Positions 58,672 to 64,000 of a DNA stretch of 64,000 nt are shown here, in pieces. Each line of letters opens with the position of its first letter. Position 1 is the stretch's first letter. The notes beneath the pieces were generated by a model. The model did no database searches, was not told where the DNA came from, and saw nothing but the letters and a program-made list of their open reading frames with translations. The stretch spans positions 1,242,971 to 1,306,970 of the forward strand of contig JAVSML010000045.1 of assembly GCA_038503035.1 (NCBI GenBank), given 5' to 3'. The translations under genes and the position numbers were made by a program. This stretch comes from Crocodylus rhombifer (taxonomy: Eukaryota; Chordata; Crocodylia; Crocodylidae).

Positions 58672-59404
58672 CCCTGCATACCTACAGGCTGGGGAACTCC
58701 CTTCTCATCAGTGCAGAGGCAGAAAAGGATCTTGGAGTCATTACTGATGCCAAAATGAACATGGCCTGACAGTGTCAGGAAGACCAACTGTAACTTGTCA
58801 TGCATCCACAGATGCATCTCGAGCAGGTCCAAGGAGGTGATCCTCACCCTCTATGCGGCACTGGTCAGCCTGTAGTTGGAGTACTGCACCCAGTTCTGGG
58901 TACCGCACTTCAGGAGGGATGTGGACAACATGGAGAGGGTCCAGAGGAGTGCCACTCATGTGATCAGGGGGCAGCAGGGCAGGCCCTACGAAGAGAGGCT
59001 ATGGGACATGAACCTGTTCAGCCTCCATAAGAGAAGGCTGAGGGGGGATCTAGTGGCCGTTTACAAACTAGTCATGGGGGACCAGCAGGCATTGGGGGAG
59101 TCCCTGTTCCCCTGAGCACTACCAGGAGTGACTAGAAATAATGGTCACAAGCTGGCAGTGGGTAGATTCAGACTAGATATCAGGAGATGCTACTTCATTG
59201 TCAGGGCGGCTAGGATCTGGAACCAACTTCCAAGAGAAGTGGTGCTGGCTCCTACCCTGGGGGTCTTTAAGAGGAGGTTAGATGAACACCTTGCTGGGAT
59301 CATTTGACCCCAGTACTCTTTCCTACCATGGTGGGGGGGGGGGGGCGACTTGATGATCTGCTCAGGTCTGTTCTGACCCTACCAACTATGAAACTAAGAA
59401 ACTA
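58672..59404 (+). mobile_element. CR1 3' part, plus strand
   Basis: 5'-truncated. ORF2 C-terminal relics include RVQRSATHVIRGQQGRP and NLFSLHKRRLRGDL (58876-59115), then the RLDEHLAG end near 59280, the 3' UTR and the 'actatgaaact' tail. A G13-14 run near 59331 sits where relatives have the 'cagggggtcgg' sequence. Several frame breaks. Confidence 0.92.
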
Positions 59405-60170
59405 TAACCCCAGGGGGACTCTCTTACACTCCTCCTACTGATTCTTATTACTGGTAGCAATTGGCAATGGTAAATTTAACAGCCGCTTCAGTAGAGGTGG
59501 AGGTGGCATCTGATGCATTACCTCCTTAGCTGTTGACCATGCTAAACTCTTTCCTGTAACAGCAGAAAGCACAATTGGCAAATATTGACTCCTGCCCCTG
59601 TTCCCCATGGCTACTGCCCCACTACACTTGCTCCCACCCTGACTGCTGTCCCTTGTCATTGATAGGTTCAGTGCCAAGAAAGGAGGAAACTCTTCAAGGG
59701 GCCTCTGTGCTGGTACCACCGCTAAATTAGCACCACAGGCTTGTGCTCTGCTCAGCTGCCTGTACTTGCACTAGTGGATGGTACTACATATCTGGGCTGA
59801 AACTGGTGCCATCAGATGTATATATGTTTAAGGATTAGGGAAGTAGTTGAAGTACTAGGCTCCAGCAAATAGTGTATTTTAAGTCTCAAAAATAACATTT
59901 TCCTTGCTGCCCCAAATCAAATGAAAATGTATATGCCTGACAACTGCATATATTTTGGCCTCTAAATACTTTCTGTTGTGTATTGGACAACAGAAAGTCT
60001 TTGATACTGCTGGTACATCTAATATTATTACGTTCTATTCTGGCCACAATGTCAATGCGCATCAGTCACCTCACTTTCTCAATGCGATTGGAATTGGCCC
60101 TCAGAAATCAAGCAAACAGAACAACAGTGTTTTCTTGCCTAAAAGGAAAACAAAACATACATGACCCTTC
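59405..60170. other. Non-coding stretch
   Basis: Contains a perfect 12-bp hairpin at 59968-59998 (arm ACTTTCTGTTGT, 7-nt loop). No gene is recognised. Confidence 0.5.
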
Positions 60171-61581
60171 TCCTGGGCACCCCCATATATTCTGGGGTCT
60201 AAACATATTTTAGCTTGGCTCAAGCCCCTACTCAGATCACCCGGGAAACACTTAATAAATTATTAGGGTGTCCCACGTGAATAAAAGCCCCCTCCTGACA
60301 AGAAGTGTAAATAGAGGATAAATTTATTACAGAAAACAAAGACAAAGAGAAACAAAGAAAAACACTAAACACAGTTTAAAACACTACCAACTACAAGGCA
60401 TAGTTCATGGATTCCACCCTCTAGGGGAGGATTCACCCAAGCTCAGGCAGTCTGGGACTTGGGGCTCACCTAAAAGGCAGTTCCAGGGGCTTGCACTCTT
60501 ACACCTTCCCTTCAATAATGGGCTGGAGGGAGAGGCTTCAGTGGAGAGTCCTTTGAGCTCCTTCTTGGGATCACTGGGCCCAACGGGAAGCTGCTAGACA
60601 GCATGAGTCCTTCTGTGTTGCAAGAGGCACCTCTTTGCTTCCTGCGGAAATTCCCACTTCCATGTGGAGGCCTTGAGCAGTTCTCGGGTTCTAGACAGCC
60701 TGCCACACCCCTAAATTCCTAATCCCAATCTCAGATCTGCTGGGAAGAAACTGCAAGAAGAAAACTTTGAAGGAGAGGTCTGGACTACCTCACTGGGCAG
60801 CAAAACCAGTCAGGCCTATACTGTATGAAGGTCTGAACATACAGCTGGGGTTTAGGCATGCAGCTAGGTTGACAGACCATAGCTATAGAAACAACAGAAA
60901 AAAAGGCCCAGGCCTATAGCTGCATCCTGGGCATCTGGTCTCAGTTATACCCTATGCAGAGATGATACAGTTACAAAATAGAGGAAACCAGGTCCCTGTA
61001 GCCAGTAACTGCCAGGACCCATTCCTGGGTACTTTGGTAAGGAATTAATATCCCATGGCATTCACCTGGGGGGAGAAGAAGGGGGTGGGGAGAGGGAGGA
61101 AATAGGAGTCTCAAAGTCCAAAACATACTTTCTTTCCCTCTATCTGAAATAGTGTTTGCTTGCCTCTCCATCAAGGGGGGGATGGGGGTGGAGGGGAGAA
61201 CCCTCCATGGGGAGCAGGTTTTCTGGCTCCCAGTGTACCTGTGCAGCTCTCAGCAGGCAGACGAATAATAACCCCAGGAGAAAATGAGAGAACTTTAGTG
61301 AGTGGTTCTTATATACCTGGTGTGACATTACCCAAGCCCTGTCCAATCAGGGAGGGACACATATCCTCCACTTGGTTTCTTCCAACCAAGCATCCTCTGC
61401 CTGAAACATCCTCTGCTGCCTCTGACCAATGAAGCCAGAGGGTTTTACATATTTTCCCTAGATACAGACCGCAGCTTGCCATGTTCTGAGCACATGGCTA
61501 GAGCAATAGAGGCCATTTTGTCCTATGGAAAAACACCCCCCCCCGCCGCAATATACAACCAGTGTGGGTGGAGGTGTTACA
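60170..61581 (-). mobile_element. Probable LTR, minus strand
   Basis: Read on the minus strand it begins TGTAACACCTCCACCC at 61581 and has an ATTGG (inverted CCAAT) box at 61343-61347. A TATATAA box follows at 61309-61315 and an AATAAA at 60323-60328. This is the order U3-TATA-R-polyadenylation of a retroviral or LTR-retrotransposon LTR. The 3' CA end and target duplication were not resolved, so the left limit is approximate. No internal coding region lies next to it in the window. Confidence 0.5.
61309..61315 (-). promoter_or_regulatory. TATA box of the minus-strand LTR
   Basis: TATATAA in minus sense, about 30 bp downstream of an ATTGG motif. Initiation would be expected near 61280 reading leftward. 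Confidence 0.5.
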
Positions 61582-61688
61582 TATATATGAAAACATATAT
61601 AGGAATAAAGGATAGAAACAGGAGCTTGAACAACACATATTTAAGGGTGCATAATATTATCCTGTTTAAAGGTATTTATGACACAGAC

Positions 61689-62009
61689 CAGTGGTTCTCA
61701 AACTTTTTAGACTCAAGGCACCCTTCACTGTGCTAAAGACACCCCTTGGAAAATGCCAGCCCTTAGCTTTTACTTGTCTTTTGACTGCAGAAAAATACTA
61801 GAGTAATTCTTCTGCAGGAAAGGACTCAAAAAGGCCAAAACAGAGAAGAATGTTTTTATATGAACTTTTATTTGAAATCTCTGGGCTTACCTTGTGAATC
61901 ATGTTTGGGTAGCTAACAGTGATAAAATTGCATGGGTCTCCATGGCACCCTTGAAAGAATTTCAAGGCACTCCAGGGTGCTGTGCATGATGGTTGCGAGT
62001 TACTCACAG
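61689..62009. mobile_element. hAT non-autonomous element with 8-bp target duplication
   Basis: Starts CAGTGGTTCTCAAAC and ends in GAGTTACTCACAG. Flanks ACACAGAC and ATATAGAC differ only by two C-to-T transitions. Terminal inner blocks 'aaggcacccttcac' and 'aaggcactccagggtg' are typical of this class. Non-coding. Confidence 0.8.
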
Positions 62010-62017
62010 ATATAGAC

Positions 62018-62869
62018 TAAAAGCAGGAATATGTTTATATTATTGCACAGAAAAATGTAGACTGATTAAGCACTGAAACATCACTAAGATGATGTACTTG
62101 GTGTGACAGTCTATCTCCTTCTGTAAATAGTTGTCTTTCAATTAATTAATTTTAAACATATAAGATCTGTCAAAATAAGGCCTGCCAGTTCCATACAACT
62201 AATTATATAAAACAATTTCATACAACTACCTCTAAGGAATTTTCCCATTTCCCTTGGTATTGAGATGAATCCAAAAAATGCCTTTTGCCAAAGAAGTTTT
62301 TAAAACCATGAATAACAGAATTATATAAATATCATGGATCAAGTTACATTATCATGAACAATATTCTTAGCTTCATTCTCCAAGCTATGCCATACTCTAC
62401 TCACTTTAATATGACCTTAGAACAGATTCAGTAGTAGCTTCTGATATTGCAAGGCTGCTGCAAGGATAATGAAGAGTGTCAGTGAATCTGGACAACTTCC
62501 TCCCCACGCTTTCTTTTTGTTTTAATTTTGATACAATAAACAGTTAGGAACTACCCTGTCCACAATATTTTTACTTGACTGTCCTTGACATCAACTCTAC
62601 TAAAATGGGCTTCCTATTCTGTTTGTTGTTGTTGTTGCTGGTGGGTTTTTTTTACTTTTTAGAAAAAGAATCAATCCAGTTTTATTTTCAGTCCCTCTCT
62701 TTATCATTTACAAGTGAAAAATCTTTTAAAATATTTGTTCCTTGTCATCAAGTATAGGACCAGGTTGCATGTCCTGCTATGATTGCATTAGTTTTCATTA
62801 GATATGTCTAATTATCAGATAATATCAGATAATGATAACATAATCATCATCACAATATCTAAACACTTT
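62018..62869. other. AT-rich non-coding stretch
   Basis: Contains a short GTT microsatellite near 62620. The frame 62575-62757 has a hydrophobic run but no context. No gene is recognised. Confidence 0.5.
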
Positions 62870-62871
62870 TA

Positions 62872-63345
62872 GGCTAGGGATAGACATTCAAAAAACTAAG
62901 CCTAAATTGATTCTATCTTTGCAGATTAGCCTAACCTGCAAAACTTGAACCAATTTGTAGGTGGATAGACATTCCCTTTTTATTTTAGAGATGCAGGCAC
63001 ATGCTTGCAGTGGCTCAGGCTGGAAGCTGGAGGCATTAGAGCAGCCCTCCCTTCCCTTTCAAAGTGCTGAGCTGAGGGGGTGGGGGGAGTGTGGTCAGGC
63101 CCCGGCAGGATGCTCTGATTGTCCCCACCCCTCTCACTCCTCCTGAGCTTCCAAGCAGGGAATGTTTATCACCCTTAAAACAGTGTTTAGCAACCCCTTA
63201 AGAAAACAAAGCTTCTCTCCAAGCTCTTTTTAAACAGCTTTCCAAGGAAGGACATTAAGGTACCTGCTGATTAGCTCCAAAAAGTCTGTGTGCCTTTGTC
63301 ATCTCCCACAGCACAGACCCTAGCCAGCACATGGTCTGCTAGCTA
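62872..63345. mobile_element. TA-flanked inverted-repeat transposon, left part
   Basis: Begins GGCTAGGGATAGACATTC after TA (62870-62871) and follows the order of 56722-58142, including 'tgcagtggctcaggctgg'. The right end is not found before the CR1 that begins near 63350, so it may lie beyond the window. Confidence 0.55.
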
Positions 63346-63349
63346 ATGC

Positions 63350-64000
63350 TGAGGTGTCTGTGTAGGGCAGAGGGGTGGGGGGAACAATTCCTTGTTAGTA
63401 AGGCTGCCCCGAACCCTTAGCCCGGGAAGTCTGCTGCTTCCTGGGGGCCCGCATCTGAGACATTGGAGAGAGGATCCCACAGCTCCTCCGGCCCACAGAC
63501 CACTACCGCATGCTCCTTATTCACGTGGGCACCAATGACACGGCTTGGAGCACCCCCAGCCAGGTCATGAGGCGCTACAGGGATTTGGGAGAGGGGCGTA
63601 GGGGTCTGGGAGCTCAGGTGGTGTTTTCATCAATCCTCCCAGTCTCAGGCTATGGGCTGAGGAGGGAGAGGAGGATCCACGCAGTGAACCAAAGACTGTG
63701 GAGCTGGTGTCATCGGGAAGGCTTTGGCTTCCATGACCACAGCCCGCTCTTTGGCGAGAGAGGCAGTGAGCTGCTGGGAAGAGATGGCCTCCACCTCTCT
63801 CCCCTGGGGAGGAGGCTCTTCTCAGCCAGGCTGGCTGACCTGCTCCACCGGACTTTAAACTAAGCCCGCTGGGGGATGGGGGGGACTACAGCCACTGCTG
63901 GCCCGCTGAGCGACCCTTGCAAAGCCAGCAGACCAAGGCACTTAAGGGAGCCCACCCCTGCCTCAGCCCTGGCACAATCTGTGGGCAAGGCAAGAGCACC
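63350..64000 (+). mobile_element. CR1 LINE 5' part, continuing past the window edge
   Basis: Starts inside ORF1 (decayed GDS block read as GNNSLL near 63382, then AREVCCFLGARI) and runs through the esterase domain into the ORF1-ORF2 spacer. ORF2 would follow beyond 64000. Relatively well preserved. Confidence 0.85.
63400..63863 (+). pseudogene. CR1 ORF1, SGNH esterase-like domain, mostly open
   Basis: From 63468 the frame is open to the natural stop at 63863: MLLIHVGTNDTAWS carries the intact block III GTND, VVFSSILPVSGYG and NQRLWSWCHREGFGFHDHSP follow, and GRDGLHLSPLGRRLFSARLA carries the final D-G-x-H block. Upstream, one TGA (ARI-stop-DIGERI, near 63454) breaks the link to AREVCCF. Block I is degraded, so the nucleophile region is not intact. 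It is the best ORF1 copy in the window. Confidence 0.85.

Noticed and set aside
59331..59344. Poly-G run as a G-quadruplex regulatory site
   Set aside because: It replaces the G-rich part of the CR1 3' UTR seen in relatives, so slippage in a repeat is the simpler explanation.

Overview
The window looks like vertebrate nuclear DNA from a reptile, most probably a crocodilian or a turtle. The evidence is several CR1 LINEs of the sauropsid type (endonuclease-reverse transcriptase ORF2, SGNH-esterase ORF1, short tandem 3' tails without poly(A)), much older L3/CR1-like relics, an LTR with a clean 5-bp target duplication, and many non-autonomous DNA transposons. There is no bacterial signature. I found no host protein-coding gene, tRNA, rRNA or CRISPR. 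Almost every long reading frame is a transposon remnant, so the window is best read as a repeat-dense intergenic or intronic stretch.

Layout. 1-1000: an LTR-like repeat. 2338-2608: a small Harbinger-like element. 3367-12438: a block of three CR1 copies, with a minus copy (3367-7370) head to head with a plus copy (from 7371), and the plus copy split at its 3' end by a younger CR1 (10718-12409) that holds a 400-N assembly gap. 12470-12620: a CpG-dense patch. 13600-20000: ancient CR1/L3 fragments, a long-inverted-repeat hAT-like element (14552-15385), a Harbinger MITE, a second LTR-like copy and a Myb/SANT-coding relic. 20027-20827: an internally deleted Harbinger with a transposase fragment. 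21881-23158: a solo LTR. 24051-29170: a Harbinger MITE, a GC-cored Harbinger element and an L3 relic. 31060-31290: a strong perfect hairpin. 32645-34235: a decayed minus CR1. 34379-38079: a GC-rich composite with a second Myb/SANT relic, a coiled-coil-like relic and an unidentified ORF with its own polyadenylation signal. 38600-39817: a decayed non-CR1 LINE. 41-48 kb: L2/MIR-like and L3 tails, a hAT MITE and another Harbinger element. 51.9-55.0 kb: an ancient plus-strand L3-like LINE interrupted by a young CR1. 56722-58142: a TA-flanked element interrupted by a CR1 3' end. 58.2-59.4 kb: a hAT MITE and a CR1 tail. 60.2-61.6 kb: a probable minus-strand LTR. 61.7-62.0 kb: a hAT element. 63.35 kb to the end: CR1 ORF1 with a readable esterase domain.

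The most coherent system is a PIF/Harbinger family. Short elements share ends in which two TCTACA boxes lie about 58-77 bp apart; two of them have exact 3-bp target duplications. Decayed pieces of both proteins such elements use (a DDE transposase N-terminus and Myb/SANT-like partners) occur in the same window. This is a dead family here, but the two-box terminus and the unidentified ORFs inside the 34.4-38.1 kb composite are the parts most worth following up.
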